A stretch of DNA of 44,961 nt from Rhodospirillaceae bacterium TMED23 (GTDB taxonomy: Bacteria > Pseudomonadota > Alphaproteobacteria > Rhodospirillales > UBA2165), in contig NHCC01000021.1 of assembly GCA_002168115.1 (NCBI GenBank), positions 39,102-84,062 of the forward strand, given 5' to 3'. This document shows, in pieces, positions 32,748 to 41,281 of the stretch (its first letter is position 1; each line of letters begins with the position of its first letter). Under the pieces are notes generated by a model, which was given only the letters and a program-made list of their open reading frames with translations, ran no database searches and was not told where the DNA came from. A program made the position numbers and the translations under genes.

Positions 32748-34631
32748 TTAAGATACTCTTCTTACAAAATGATTGGGGTCAATCTCAGTTAATTTTGCAT
32801 CACTGCCGTTTACCAGATTAAAAGGCTGAGGCCATGTTTCAGGATTTGAGGCTCTACCATCCATTAACTCTGTAAAATCTAATTTTTGGTTTATATCTGG
32901 ATGCGGAATAGCCGAAAGCAGGGCTTTAGTATAGGGATGAACGGGATTATCAAATAGAACTTCTCGAGGCGCCATTTCAACCAATCTACCTGCGCACATT
33001 ACAGCTATATTATCAGCTATATAGTTAACCACGGCCAAATTATGAGAGACAAATAAATATGTTAACTCTAATTTTTTCTGAAGATCTTTTAATAAGTTTA
33101 ATATCTGAGCCTGAATCGAAACATCCAACGCTGATACTGGCTCGTCACACAGTAGTAAAGTCGGTCTCAAGGCAAGAGATCGCGCAATACTTATACGTTG
33201 TCGCTGCCCACCTGAAAAACTATGAGGATATCGATTTAAGAATTGAGGATCTAAACCAACTAAATCCATTAACTCTTTTACCATTTCAATCCGATACTTT
33301 CGATCACCTATTTTGTGTATCTCTAAGGGTTCAGTTATTATATCAAATATGGTCATGCGTGGATTAAGGGCACCAAAAGGATCCTGAAAAATATATTGGT
33401 ACTTAGTTCTATAAGGTATAAGTTGACGCGCCTTTAAGCTCGTAAGGTCAGTTTCTTGACCATCATGGTTAAAAATAACCTCTCCCTGATCAGGATCAAT
33501 AGCACGCATAATTATTTTACTGAGTGTTGTTTTACCACACCCACTCTCCCCTACAAGGCCCAACGTCTTTCCTCTTTCTATCTCAAAACTTACATCGTCT
33601 ACCGCATTAATTAGGTTTTTCTTGGAACTAACCATTCCAGCAGAACGCACACTGTACGATTTAGAGATATTTTTAACCTTTAATATAAGTGAACTCTGGT
33701 TCTCAATAGCTGTTATATCATGAGCTTTAGAAATCAAATGTCCCGTTGTGGGCTTTATATCTCTGAGAGGTTTAAGACGTTCACCTTCCAGCATATTGAA
33801 ACGCGGTACTGCAGAAAGTAAAGATTTTAAGTATGGGTGAGATGGATTCTGAAAAATATCAACAATACTTCCCGCCTCCATGACTTCGCCTTTATACATA
33901 ACGATTACTGAATCCGCTACATTTGCAACAACACCCAAATCATGTGTGATCAAAAGAACGGCCATTTTCCGTTTTATTTGGAGATCGCTAATTAATTTGA
34001 GTATTTGAGCCTGAATGGTAACGTCAAGAGCGGTAGTTGGTTCATCAGCAATCAACAAGGCTGGCTTGCAAACCAGAGCCATCGCAATCATAGCTCGTTG
34101 ACGTAATCCACCTGAAAGCTCAAATGGATAAGTTTTTATAGCTCTATTTGGGTTAGGAAAACCAACAACACTCAAGATCTCAATTGCAGCTGCCTTAGCT
34201 TCAGACCTTGATATAATTGAATGCAACCTAACCGCCTCAATAATCTGGTTACCAATCGTATGAAGTGGGGACAAGGAAGTCATGGGTTCTTGAAATATCA
34301 TCGATATTTGCGAACCTCGTATCGATTGTATTGCGGCACTGTTGTTTCTGAGTTTAGCGATATCGATAATCTTACGATCAAAGAAACCTTGTTTCTTTCT
34401 ACGTTCCACTTTTTGACTTCTAAATAAAATCTCTCCCTCTGTTATCGTGGCAGGTTTTGGAAGAATACCCAGAATCGCTTGAGCTATAGTCGATTTTCCT
34501 GAACCAGACTCACCCACTATGGCAACAGTTGTGGATTCTTTTATACCAAATGTAACACCATTCACCGCCTTAACAGTTCCAGATGGTACTCGGAATTCAA
34601 TAGAAAGGTCTCGAACTTGCAATAGATTCAT
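32748..34631 (-). CDS. Double ATPase of peptide-type ABC importer (DppD-DppF fusion, YejF-like)
   Basis: Two complete nucleotide-binding domains in 627 residues. NBD1 has Walker A 'GESGSGKSTIAQ', signature 'LSGGLRQRAMIAMAL' and Walker B 'LLIADEPTTALD'. NBD2 has 'GESGCGKTTLSKI', 'FSGGQRQRISIARSLAL' and 'LLLCDEPVSALD'. Each half ends with the 'SHPYLKSLLSAVP' / 'VHPYTKALLSAIP' oligopeptide-transporter extension. All catalytic motifs are intact, in contrast to the neighbouring fusion gene at 35151. The gene overlaps the upstream small membrane protein by 4 bases (ATGA). Confidence 0.95.
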   Translation of the reverse strand: MNLLQVRDLSIEFRVPSGTVKAVNGVTFGIKESTTVAIVGESGSGKSTIAQAILGILPKPATITEGEILFRSQKVERRKKQGFFDRKIIDIAKLRNNSAAIQSIRGSQISMIFQEPMTSLSPLHTIGNQIIEAVRLHSIISRSEAKAAAIEILSVVGFPNPNRAIKTYPFELSGGLRQRAMIAMALVCKPALLIADEPTTALDVTIQAQILKLISDLQIKRKMAVLLITHDLGVVANVADSVIVMYKGEVMEAGSIVDIFQNPSHPYLKSLLSAVPRFNMLEGERLKPLRDIKPTTGHLISKAHDITAIENQSSLILKVKNISKSYSVRSAGMVSSKKNLINAVDDVSFEIERGKTLGLVGESGCGKTTLSKIIMRAIDPDQGEVIFNHDGQETDLTSLKARQLIPYRTKYQYIFQDPFGALNPRMTIFDIITEPLEIHKIGDRKYRIEMVKELMDLVGLDPQFLNRYPHSFSGGQRQRISIARSLALRPTLLLCDEPVSALDVSIQAQILNLLKDLQKKLELTYLFVSHNLAVVNYIADNIAVMCAGRLVEMAPREVLFDNPVHPYTKALLSAIPHPDINQKLDFTELMDGRASNPETWPQPFNLVNGSDAKLTEIDPNHFVRRVS

Positions 34632-35131
34632 TTTTCAGTAGACCTAAAATCTGATATATCTATGTTGGAGGCTTCCAAATTTAATAGAGTTGTACGCTTT
34701 AAAGTTAGATTATTAACCTTTGCAGCAGCGACCACTCTTTCTAAAATTACATCGAAATCAGATAAACTGGATTCAAGACACATTTTTTTATTTATCCCAT
34801 GAATACACAATTGCGCCCAGTTTAAATTTGACCCACGCGATGTTGTAAAGCATGAAACTGTAACATCTGAGACAGTATTCCAATAAATAATTTTTGGGAA
34901 TGGCAAATTAACGCTAATTTTTTTCTCGTCAGTAATCACTCTTAATTTATGCCATAATAATGTTCTTAAACCGTAAAGCGCAAAAATAAAACCTAACCCA
35001 ATAAAAAACGGAACTATCCCAGTCATCTCAGCACCTAGGTAAAAGGGAGAAAGACAAATCGCCAAGCCTATAAACGCACGTATGTAACTATTTCTTAAAT
35101 TAGCAAAACTATAGCGATATTCCTTAATCAT
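34628..35131 (-). CDS. Small membrane protein with PH-like C-terminal region
   Basis: A 167-residue protein with two adjacent hydrophobic helices ('IRAFIGLAICLSPFYLG' and 'GIVPFFIGLGFIFALYGL', residues about 18-60) followed by a soluble domain of beta-rich look ('LRVITDEKKISVNLPFPKIIYWNTVSDVTV'). The two-helix hairpin plus 'VTDEKI' pattern resembles bacterial PH-domain (bPH/YdbT-type) membrane proteins, but I am not certain. It lies 19 bases downstream of the ABC/cNMP fusion and its stop overlaps the ATPase start. It might be an accessory of either transporter. Confidence 0.6.
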   Translation of the reverse strand: MIKEYRYSFANLRNSYIRAFIGLAICLSPFYLGAEMTGIVPFFIGLGFIFALYGLRTLLWHKLRVITDEKKISVNLPFPKIIYWNTVSDVTVSCFTTSRGSNLNWAQLCIHGINKKMCLESSLSDFDVILERVVAAAKVNNLTLKRTTLLNLEASNIDISDFRSTEK

Positions 35132-35150
35132 CAGTAGTAACTATATTCAG

Positions 35151-38100
35151 TTATTTTTTTGCTTCACTTAAATCTTTCGTTGTACGAACCAATCGATCTG
35201 CCAGGAAACGCGTTACTCTCGCACTCATATTTACATCTTCAGAAATTAGCTTAAAGAAAACATCTTTGGAAATACTCATAAGACTCAGTTCCGTGGAAGC
35301 TCTGATAGTAGCTGTCCTCGGGGCATCACAGAGCAATGCTAGCTCGCCAAATAGATCATTTTTTGACATGGTCACCAACTTCTGTGGTCCATCTTCTGTT
35401 TCGAGAATGACATCAGCATCACCACTTATAATGACATATGCTTTATCACCAACGTCGCCTTGCTTAAAAACATTATCATCTGTGGCATATTTATGTCGTT
35501 CACTCGCAAATGATAGAAGTTTTAATTTTGAACGATCTAAACCACCAAATAGTGGTACTCCAGCTAATACATCTATCTCATCGCCGAAGCCACCTTCACT
35601 TCTTGTTTCAGATCCTTCATCAGAGTTCTCAGTATGATCGACTGTATCACCTTCAGATAAAACTTTTCCACTTTTAACCGAAAATATTTTATCAAAACCT
35701 TGACCCGCCTCAGCTTCACTTGGAACAAATAGTAAACTTTTGCCTTCTTGTTCCTTACGAATACTCTCCAAAACGTTTTGCTGACTCTCTTGGTCCAAAC
35801 CTGTTAATGCCTCATTCATAACAAAAATGTCAGGCTCCTTAAACATTCCTCGAGCCAAAGCAAGTTTTTGCCTTTGAATATTTGATAACCTAGACCCACC
35901 ATTTCCAACGTCATAGTTTAGACCTAGATCAATTATTTCAGAATGGAGGCCAGTCTCTCGAATGACTGCTATCATCAACTCTCCAACGGCCTCTGTACTC
36001 CCTGCTCTCTCACTTGCAAGTTTTCCAAATAATATATTATCCTGAACCGAACTCGCCGAGTTATAACTCTCCGAATCGAAGAACTCTACCGACGCCCGCA
36101 GATCTTCTGGTAAACCTTCAGAAAAGGCAATTCGTGCCTTTAATAATTGAGAGCAGAAATCATCATCTACCAGACCAACGTGATGCCTGGCCGGTATCAA
36201 TTTAAAAGGTAAAACTCTTAATCTAGATCTATCCTCATCTGCCAAACTATCTAAGCCCTTATTAGTTATTTTAGTAAGCAAACTTTCAAATTCAGGAAGA
36301 TCATCAGAACTTATAAAACTAAAGCGTTCAAAAAACTCGTGGTCCGATGGCAATCCCCTAAACAGATCAACCATAATTTCCGCTAGTTTCTGGCCCTTTT
36401 GCATGAAGGCTTCAGTAAGTCCACAAGTATTGAGCACTTCCTGAACATACTCGTTCTCGCCCAAAGACTCGATATTAAAATTCTCTCCAACAGGTGTGCC
36501 AAATAATATATTTTCCGCAACCGATGCATTACTGTTGAATTTTTCTTTATCGAATGACTCAACAAATCCCGACATTTTTGCATCATTCAAACGTTTACGA
36601 AGTTCCTGGCGAGCACTCAATATTTTATTCGCTAGATCGTCCTGATTTGTTTTATCAATAGTTTGTCTAAGCCCTATTTGGTAAACATCATCCTCTAATC
36701 CAACTTTGGATAAATAATGAACAGCTTTAACGTTCAACTCTGTTTCGGTATCAATACCAATTGATGCCATATCAACCCAATCAGCTCGAATATCATTTGA
36801 ACTGTTTCCAGCACCACCAGACTCCTCAAGAAAACGCTCTCTAACAACTTTTTCTTCTTCTGAATAATCCGCTTCTTTTTTCGGCCTGTGTTTAAGTCCG
36901 TAAAGTAAGTTATCTCGAATGGTACCAGAAAAGATATATGGTTCTTGACTAACATAAGAGACTTTTCGCCCAGTAATCGCTTCAGGCATCTCATTTACAT
37001 TACTATCATTAATTGTTACGCGTCCAGAAGTAGGCTCTAACAATCCGGCCATAATTTGGGAATATTCATTCTTACCACTACCTGGAGCGCCGACCACCGC
37101 AACATGCGCTGGGAGTTCAACAGACATTGATGCACTATCCAGGATTTTAAGACCATCATCCTCAACTAAACTAATATTTGCAGCTGCTAGTTTCCCCTCA
37201 AGATTAGGCAAACTATCTGGCTCAATAGTTTGCTTTTCGACATCTTTTAAGTCAGGTAACTCAAATTTTTCAATAAGCTGCTCATACTTTATTCGAGAAT
37301 CCTCCAAGCGTTGGTAATAGGTAAGCAACATTTTCCAAGGCGCGGAGACATCCTTGTATGCACCCAAAATAGCAATCAGGGCTCCCACGGAAATATCACC
37401 TTGTATTACTAGATAGCCACCTATGGAGTAAAAGAAAAATGGCGTAAGCAAAGCTAGAAAATTATTAACAAATTTAATAAAAAACTTCTTCTTATAAATT
37501 TCGAAACGAATATTATAGAGTGATCCTAGCCTCTCTGATAGATCAGCCAGCTCAAATTGTGAAGTATCATTCGCATGAATTTCATGAGCTCCTGACACAG
37601 CCTCTCCAATGCGCTCAGATAGCCTACGAACCGTTAATACCCTTTGTTTTCCAAGTAAGTTAACTTTTCTTTGTAGTTTTGGAATCAGATAGCCTTGAAC
37701 TGGATATAATGCGACCGCCGCTAATCCAAGCTTCCAATCTTGAACAAACATAAAGATCATGAGGGTCAATAAAGTACCACCTTGATAGGTGGGAAGGGAT
37801 AGTGCCTCGCCAAAAAAACCACCGAGTGGCTCAGTTTCTAGCGCAACCATAGATACAACTTCACCTTGAGATGTTTTTTTAAATTGGGGCAGAGGAAAGC
37901 GAAGAACCCGCTCTAACAACTGATATCTTAGACGCCGTAACATTCTCTCTCCGGCAGCGCCACGATAAACATTGATGAAATATTTGAACCCACCATTAAT
38001 AAATACTAGAGCTAAAAAAGTAAAACAAAGTACAAGTAAATAACCTACTTGGCTAAATTCAAAGCCCAGAACTTCGACAGGGAAAGAAGCACTCTTTTCT

Positions 38101-38252
38101 CCCCCTTTACCACCAAGAGCTTTATCAACAATTTGCTTAGGAATATCCAAGGAAACAAAATAAAAAGGGAAAGAGAGCGCTGCCATTAACATCAAAAACA
38201 ATTGTTCTTTCTTGCTATACCGCAATACGTAGCTAAATATTCCTTTATCCAT
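35151..38252 (-). CDS. ABC-transporter-like membrane protein with degenerate ATPase, repeat insertion and cNMP-binding domain
   Basis: A 1033-residue fusion. Residues about 1-330 form an exporter-type membrane domain ('RYQLLERVLRFPLPQFKK' coupling helix region, about six hydrophobic segments). Walker A is 'GAPGSGKNE': Lys394 is kept but Asn395 replaces Ser/Thr. The Q-loop 'YVSQEPYIFSGTIRDNL' is near 432-448. The helical part then expands to about 340 residues and contains three 'xVxxNILFG'-like segments. The signature is LSNIQ rather than LSGGQ, Walker B reads 'FVMNEAL' (Asp to Asn813), and the H-loop His is Ser (VPSE, about 845). Residues about 895-1020 are a canonical cNMP domain with 'FGELALLCDAPRTATIRA'. 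A clear promoter (38296-38325) and an AAGGGG site precede it. Substrate unknown; possibly a regulated, non-hydrolysing ABC protein. Confidence 0.85.
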   Translation of the reverse strand: MDKGIFSYVLRYSKKEQLFLMLMAALSFPFYFVSLDIPKQIVDKALGGKGGEKSASFPVEVLGFEFSQVGYLLVLCFTFLALVFINGGFKYFINVYRGAAGERMLRRLRYQLLERVLRFPLPQFKKTSQGEVVSMVALETEPLGGFFGEALSLPTYQGGTLLTLMIFMFVQDWKLGLAAVALYPVQGYLIPKLQRKVNLLGKQRVLTVRRLSERIGEAVSGAHEIHANDTSQFELADLSERLGSLYNIRFEIYKKKFFIKFVNNFLALLTPFFFYSIGGYLVIQGDISVGALIAILGAYKDVSAPWKMLLTYYQRLEDSRIKYEQLIEKFELPDLKDVEKQTIEPDSLPNLEGKLAAANISLVEDDGLKILDSASMSVELPAHVAVVGAPGSGKNEYSQIMAGLLEPTSGRVTINDSNVNEMPEAITGRKVSYVSQEPYIFSGTIRDNLLYGLKHRPKKEADYSEEEKVVRERFLEESGGAGNSSNDIRADWVDMASIGIDTETELNVKAVHYLSKVGLEDDVYQIGLRQTIDKTNQDDLANKILSARQELRKRLNDAKMSGFVESFDKEKFNSNASVAENILFGTPVGENFNIESLGENEYVQEVLNTCGLTEAFMQKGQKLAEIMVDLFRGLPSDHEFFERFSFISSDDLPEFESLLTKITNKGLDSLADEDRSRLRVLPFKLIPARHHVGLVDDDFCSQLLKARIAFSEGLPEDLRASVEFFDSESYNSASSVQDNILFGKLASERAGSTEAVGELMIAVIRETGLHSEIIDLGLNYDVGNGGSRLSNIQRQKLALARGMFKEPDIFVMNEALTGLDQESQQNVLESIRKEQEGKSLLFVPSEAEAGQGFDKIFSVKSGKVLSEGDTVDHTENSDEGSETRSEGGFGDEIDVLAGVPLFGGLDRSKLKLLSFASERHKYATDDNVFKQGDVGDKAYVIISGDADVILETEDGPQKLVTMSKNDLFGELALLCDAPRTATIRASTELSLMSISKDVFFKLISEDVNMSARVTRFLADRLVRTTKDLSEAKK
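36024..36929 (-). repeat. Repeated 'V..NILFG' segment inside the ABC/cNMP fusion
   Basis: Three related stretches: 'SGTIRDNLLYG' (36897-36929), 'NSNASVAENILFG' with flank 'FVESFDKEKF' (36498-36566) and 'NSASSVQDNILFG' with flank 'SVEFFDSESY' (36024-36092). The last two are similar over 23 residues and share an identical 14-base string (CCAAATAATATATT) on the plus strand. Spacings between copies are 133 and 158 residues. Each copy is followed by a '..V....GL' helix ('YLSKVGLED', 'VLNTCGLTE', 'VIRETGLHS'). This suggests tandem duplication of the helical lobe of the nucleotide-binding domain. Confidence 0.7.
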
Positions 38253-38295
38253 CTAAAATCCCCTTGGTTAAATAACCCGCTAAGAATGAAGTTAA

Positions 38296-38325
38296 ATTAT
38301 AGAGACTGTACTATGCCTCATGCAA
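38296..38325 (-). promoter_or_regulatory. Candidate sigma70-type promoter of the ABC/cNMP fusion gene
   Basis: On the minus strand: TTGCAT, 18-base spacer, TATAAT (consensus -10), ending 43 bases upstream of the ATG. It sits in the 161-base gap after the glycosyltransferase cluster, so the ABC/cNMP gene and those behind it can be transcribed independently. An AAGGGG ribosome site (38260-38265) lies 7 bases before the start codon. Confidence 0.5.
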
Positions 38326-38413
38326 GCTTCTTATAATACAATTGATCGTACAATAATTTTTTGATAATCTATGAAACTCAAATAAAATGTTTATCATGTT
38401 TACCTCTGAACGA

Positions 38414-39559
38414 TTATACTAGTGAAGATATAATATCAGCCGTCTTTTCTGCTCCTGAAATATTAATATTATGCTTTACATTAATTGGCTCTTCTAACGA
38501 AAGATTAATCATAATAACTAATTTTTCGAGAGTTAAATCTTCTTCTGGTATCTGACGGATCAAACCACGTTGTGCAAGAAGTCTCGTTCTGAGAGTTTGC
38601 TCCGTTTCATGGCCTCCAGCATACGGTACGGAAATACTATTCGCTTTAGTTGCCAGAGTTTCCATAAGAGTGTTATAGCCTCCCTGCGAAATGGATAACC
38701 GACAATTTTTCAAAAGACCTATAAAATCAGGCCGGGCTCTCTCAACTACCAGTCCTTTTTCCTCAGATTCTTTCAAAGAATGAAAAACAATATCACTAAT
38801 ACTATAGCCCACTAAAATACGCCAAAGATGATTTTTTGCATTAGTAAAGGGTCTGGCCTTGATAGCAAGTTTAAGTAAATTTTCCCCAACCGCGCCGCTT
38901 CCTGATGAAACTAAAATTTCAGATGGTCTCGCCGCAACCTCTTCGTTTCTAATTTTTTCCTGATCAACAACATAGCCCGTATATTTGATTAAATTTATAA
39001 TTTCATTGGACTTTGGGAAAGTTTTATCAAACGGAATTAAGCTAGGATCGCCATGAACGAGAACCAAGTCAAAGTATTGTTTTACTCTTTCAATCATTTC
39101 TTTATCTCGATGCGGTTTATTTTTTTCAACCAAAATATCGCGAACAGAACAAATAATTTTTACGCTCGATTTCAATTTTTTTGCCTTCTCAAGTAAAGGT
39201 AATAGTTCAAATTCGAGTTGACGCCGACCAAACGGATATAATTCTATAATTAAAATATCAGGATCAGTAAGTGTAAAAACCTCAAGAAGTTTGTTCCGAC
39301 GAAGCATTTTAAGTTCATTGCTTATTTGCTGACCATCGGAATCAATTAAAGATTCAAATTTACGATTGCTTGCCTTAATTGAAGGGAGTTGAATAAAGGT
39401 CATTCCAGTATCATCGATAACTGGAACATTCTCTCCACCAGAAATTATTGACACCTCCAAATTTTTTTTCAGCATCGATCTAGCTAATGTAATTGTTCTC
39501 TTAACATGCCCTATACCCAATAAATGTTGGACATAAAAAAGTACTTTAGATCTTGACAT
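38414..39559 (-). CDS. MurG-like glycosyltransferase (COG4671 type), copy 2
   Basis: A 381-residue GT-B glycosyltransferase. The N-terminal domain opens with 'VLFYVQHLLGIGHVKRTITLA' (glycine-rich GHxxR loop). The C-terminal sugar-nucleotide domain has 'ILVSSGSGAVGENLLKLAIKA' and 'LSISQGGYNTLMETLATKANSI', the MurG/GT28-like G-N-T-L-E region. It is a distant paralogue of the gene at 42561-43802; both have the same opening (LGxGHxRR/K) and the same 'DIFVVDKEPLG/DILIIELYPFG' acidic site after strand 4. It is the last gene of a five-gene run, 12 bases after the phosphatase. Donor and acceptor unknown. Confidence 0.82.
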   Translation of the reverse strand: MSRSKVLFYVQHLLGIGHVKRTITLARSMLKKNLEVSIISGGENVPVIDDTGMTFIQLPSIKASNRKFESLIDSDGQQISNELKMLRRNKLLEVFTLTDPDILIIELYPFGRRQLEFELLPLLEKAKKLKSSVKIICSVRDILVEKNKPHRDKEMIERVKQYFDLVLVHGDPSLIPFDKTFPKSNEIINLIKYTGYVVDQEKIRNEEVAARPSEILVSSGSGAVGENLLKLAIKARPFTNAKNHLWRILVGYSISDIVFHSLKESEEKGLVVERARPDFIGLLKNCRLSISQGGYNTLMETLATKANSISVPYAGGHETEQTLRTRLLAQRGLIRQIPEEDLTLEKLVIMINLSLEEPINVKHNINISGAEKTADIISSLV

Positions 39560-39571
39560 AATTTTATTTTT

Positions 39572-40156
39572 CTATTTTAGGTTAATATTTAGACTAACTA
39601 TTCTCGGCTCTCCGGTATTATTTAATTCAAATAAATGCATACATCCATCATTCAATTTCTCTTCGGGCTTTTCAACCATATCCCAGCCCACTGAAAGAGC
39701 GTATAAAGCTCTTATAAACCCCTTATGTGTAACTATGATGGTTGGTTTTCCTTCTTGAGCTATCTCTTTTAATAGAGGCTGCATCCTATTTTGTACTTCT
39801 CTAGGACTTTCGCCATTAGGACCACGAAAATCTAACCCCTTTGCCTCCCAAGCGACCATAAGATCACCTAACTCGCTTCTTAAGTCTACCAGGCTTCGTC
39901 CTTCCCAATCCCCCCAAGCCATTTCAACGGCTCTTGAGTCTAATCGTGGCTTAAAACCAGCTAGTATTTGTGCGGTTTGATAAGCTCGTTTCAATGGGCT
40001 CGCAATCCAATTATAATTATCAAAATCCCGAGGCAACGACCATTCAGAAACTTCTTTTACACCATAATCACTCAGTGGGATATCAGTGCTGCCTTGAACC
40101 AAACCTGTTAGGTTCCAATGAGTTTTTCCATGCCGAATAAGGCCTATTTTTGTCAT
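39572..40156 (-). CDS. Histidine phosphatase (phosphoglycerate mutase-like)
   Basis: A 194-residue branch-2-like histidine phosphatase. 'GLIRHGKTHWNLTGLVQGST' (residues 5-24) holds the phospho-accepting RHG histidine; 'ASPLKRAYQTAQIL' has the second Arg, 'EMAWGDWEGRS' the acid and 'IIVTHKGFIRAL' the second His. All catalytic residues are present. It overlaps the upstream glycosyltransferase by 4 bases, so it probably dephosphorylates a sugar-phosphate intermediate or product of these glycosyltransferases rather than acting in glycolysis. That role is inference from context. Confidence 0.88.
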   Translation of the reverse strand: MTKIGLIRHGKTHWNLTGLVQGSTDIPLSDYGVKEVSEWSLPRDFDNYNWIASPLKRAYQTAQILAGFKPRLDSRAVEMAWGDWEGRSLVDLRSELGDLMVAWEAKGLDFRGPNGESPREVQNRMQPLLKEIAQEGKPTIIVTHKGFIRALYALSVGWDMVEKPEEKLNDGCMHLFELNNTGEPRIVSLNINLK

Positions 40157-41277
40157 TGAATTACACTTCCTATTGCATCATTAATAATCTCAGCAGCCCG
40201 CTCAATCGAATGTTCATCCCGAGCAATTCTGCGTGCTTCTTCAGACATTCTCTCCCTTAGACTCACGCTTGATATCATCAAATCAATTGCCTCAGAGAAT
40301 TGTTTAACATCGCCAACATCACATAATAAGCCAGTTTTATCATGGCGTACAATGTCACTAACACCCCCGCTCCTTCCAGATATAACAGGCAATCCAGACA
40401 TTTGGGCTTCGAGCATTGCCATGCCATAGGCTTCATCCACCGCAGGCCATAAAAATAAATCACTTCCAGACAAAATCTTATTGATATCCTCCTGATTTAG
40501 CTGTCCCAAAAAGAAAATATTATCGCGGTTTAAGTAAGAGGTAACTTTATCTCTCGCTGGTCCATCACCTACCACCAATAACTGCCAATTATTATGGTTA
40601 CATTGATCTAGAGACCGACCCAATAATTCATATGATTTAAGCTTAGCATCATCTCTCATCATAGCTACTGTTACTAAAATACACTTTGAATTATCCAATT
40701 GATATTTTTCAATTAATTCTATACGGGATATTTTTCGGAATAAAAAAGAAGGCGAAATATCTGTAAATGGCCTTAATAATATATGTTTTTGGGAATTACT
40801 CAAAAGGGGCAATACACAATGTGTGTCAGCTGAATTAACACTAAAAATAATATTTGCGTATTGTATTATTTTGATGACCTCTGAATGACTTGCGCTCCAA
40901 TTACCTTTAGAACGTTTAGGAGCATGCGAGACTTCAGCTGCTATATATGGTATGCTTAATTCCTTCGAAACCGTTGGCCCTATCCAATCAACAGCTTTAT
41001 AATAAAGATGGTAAGTAAACCAAAGTTCAGGCCGCTCAGACTGATTAATATTCTTAAACGACCTAATTAAAGACTCAGCTATCTGTTCTCCTTTTTCTTT
41101 AAATTCTTTTTGAGTTTGGCTACTACCGTGAGGATCACGAGACTGAAAGTCAGAAACAATTGAAACTTTATGTTTCTTGTGTTCAAGTGCTCTAATAAAC
41201 GCCCTAGCTATTTTTCTATCTCCAGACGGCACATCAGAGTTCGGTGATTTTAATGGTGCATAAAATGCAATCTGCAT
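40153..41277 (-). CDS. Glycosyltransferase family 4 protein A
   Basis: A 374-residue GT-B retaining glycosyltransferase. The N-terminal acceptor domain begins 'IAFYAPLKSPNSDVPSGDRKIAR'; the C-terminal domain has 'VTVAMMRDDAKLKSYELLGRS', 'LLVVGDGPARDKV' and the EX7E-type donor site 'DEAYGMAMLEAQMSGLPVIS'. It starts 4 bases after the stop of the next GT4 gene and overlaps the phosphatase start, so the three are tightly coupled. The donor (a nucleotide sugar) and acceptor are unknown. Confidence 0.88.
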   Translation of the reverse strand: MQIAFYAPLKSPNSDVPSGDRKIARAFIRALEHKKHKVSIVSDFQSRDPHGSSQTQKEFKEKGEQIAESLIRSFKNINQSERPELWFTYHLYYKAVDWIGPTVSKELSIPYIAAEVSHAPKRSKGNWSASHSEVIKIIQYANIIFSVNSADTHCVLPLLSNSQKHILLRPFTDISPSFLFRKISRIELIEKYQLDNSKCILVTVAMMRDDAKLKSYELLGRSLDQCNHNNWQLLVVGDGPARDKVTSYLNRDNIFFLGQLNQEDINKILSGSDLFLWPAVDEAYGMAMLEAQMSGLPVISGRSGGVSDIVRHDKTGLLCDVGDVKQFSEAIDLMISSVSLRERMSEEARRIARDEHSIERAAEIINDAIGSVIQ

Positions 41278-41281
41278 TGGA

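Noticed and set aside
33059-33367. 102-residue plus-strand ORF
   Set aside because: Antisense to the second ATPase domain of the peptide importer; no independent coding evidence.
36383-36994. Minus-strand ORFs of 67 and 86 residues inside the ABC/cNMP gene
   Set aside because: They are alternate-frame readings of the fusion gene; the main frame is continuous and carries the repeats.
38381-38397. TGATAA...TTATCA arms downstream of the last glycosyltransferase
   Set aside because: The arms are 6 bases and AT-only, the loop is long, and there is no T-run on the transcribed strand, so no terminator call.
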